Source: an uncultured Clostridia bacterium (GTDB taxonomy: Bacteria; Bacillota; Clostridia; Christensenellales; CAG-138). Taken from it: a stretch of DNA of 6,285 nucleotides. Positions 6,121 to 6,285 of this stretch are shown piece after piece. The stretch covers positions 1 to 6,285 of the forward strand of contig CALEPU010000071.1 in the NCBI GenBank assembly GCA_937913075.1. The letters are read 5' to 3'. Below the pieces are notes generated by a model. That model had not been told where the DNA came from and made no database searches. It saw only the letters and a list, made by a program, of their open reading frames with translations. Position numbers and translations under genes: made by a program. Each line of letters begins with the position of its first letter. The stretch's first letter is position 1.

Positions 6121-6282
6121 ATGGCAAAGAAAAAAGAATCTCCCCGCATAGCGTTCAGGCTTACGGAGAGAGAAAAGAAGCAGGCGCCGGGGCTTGCTTC
6201 ACGCTGCGGCGGAGGCGGTAAACGATGTGATGACAAAACAAATATCGTGACAATAATAAAGAAGGGTGGACCCGAAGCATAG
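6121..6282 (+). CDS. Short ORF with ribbon-helix-helix-like N-terminus, possibly frameshifted
   Basis: 53 codons from an ATG behind a strong ribosome binding site, AAAGGATGTGAT (6106-6117), close to the ideal AAAGGAGGTGAT. The beginning, MAKKKESPRIAFRLTEREKK, is basic and then reads like the DNA-contacting strand and first-helix start of ribbon-helix-helix proteins (CopG/Arc/MobC type). The remainder in this frame (GLASRCGGGGKRCDD and on) is Gly/Cys-rich and does not look like the expected helix-turn-helix B. In the +1 frame the DNA reads AEAVNDVMTKQIS then TGA (6248-6250), which fits helix B better. So this may be a regulator broken by a one-base change near the G-run at 6189-6192, or a naturally short protein. 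No promoter was found between the terminator at 6089 and the ATG. Family call is tentative; that something is translated here is more likely than not. Confidence 0.5.
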   Translation: MAKKKESPRIAFRLTEREKKQAPGLASRCGGGGKRCDDKTNIVTIIKKGGPEA

Positions 6283-6285
6283 GAT

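Noticed and set aside
1..6285. CRISPR arrays, tRNA genes, insertion sequences or retron-like elements
   Set aside because: No regularly spaced direct repeats, cloverleaf patterns, transposase or reverse-transcriptase motifs, or terminal inverted repeats were seen on either strand.

Overview
The window looks like chromosome of a Gram-positive, Clostridia-type Firmicute, probably an uncultured gut lineage. This rests on purine-rich Shine-Dalgarno sites, a TTG start, near-consensus SigA promoters, two intrinsic terminators, short intergenic gaps and moderate GC. All supported genes lie on the + strand. The organism call is an inference from style and family resemblance, not from a search.

Left part (1 to about 2750): the end of an operon. 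It holds a multi-pass ABC-2-like permease whose reading frame is still open at the left window edge, a BcrA-like ABC ATPase that starts at TTG just after the permease stop, and a secreted, C-terminally anchored protein with two CARDB/Ig-like repeats. Together they look like an export or cell-envelope ABC system with an extracytoplasmic partner; the substrate is unknown. The operon ends at a strong 15-bp terminator, preceded by a small GC-rich palindromic segment.

Middle (about 2780 to 5109): a small single-pass membrane protein of unknown function behind its own extended -10 promoter, then glmS (glucosamine-6-phosphate synthase, full length with all catalytic residues) behind a perfect TTGACA-17-TATAAT promoter. 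The predicted glmS leader is only about 34 nt, so the glmS ribozyme common in Firmicutes is absent.

Right part (5110 to 6285): a 273-residue uncharacterised cytosolic protein with a C-terminal four-cysteine zinc-ribbon-like motif, closed by a clear terminator, then a very short ORF. That ORF has a good ribosome binding site and starts like a ribbon-helix-helix DNA-binding protein, but its tail looks frameshifted.

No tRNA, rRNA, CRISPR array or insertion sequence was seen, and no stretch longer than 300 bases lacks a gene. Nothing here makes a convincing new defence or mobile system. The points most worth checking are the permease-ATPase-CARDB set, the ribozyme-less glmS leader, the orphan zinc-ribbon protein and the possible frameshifted regulator.
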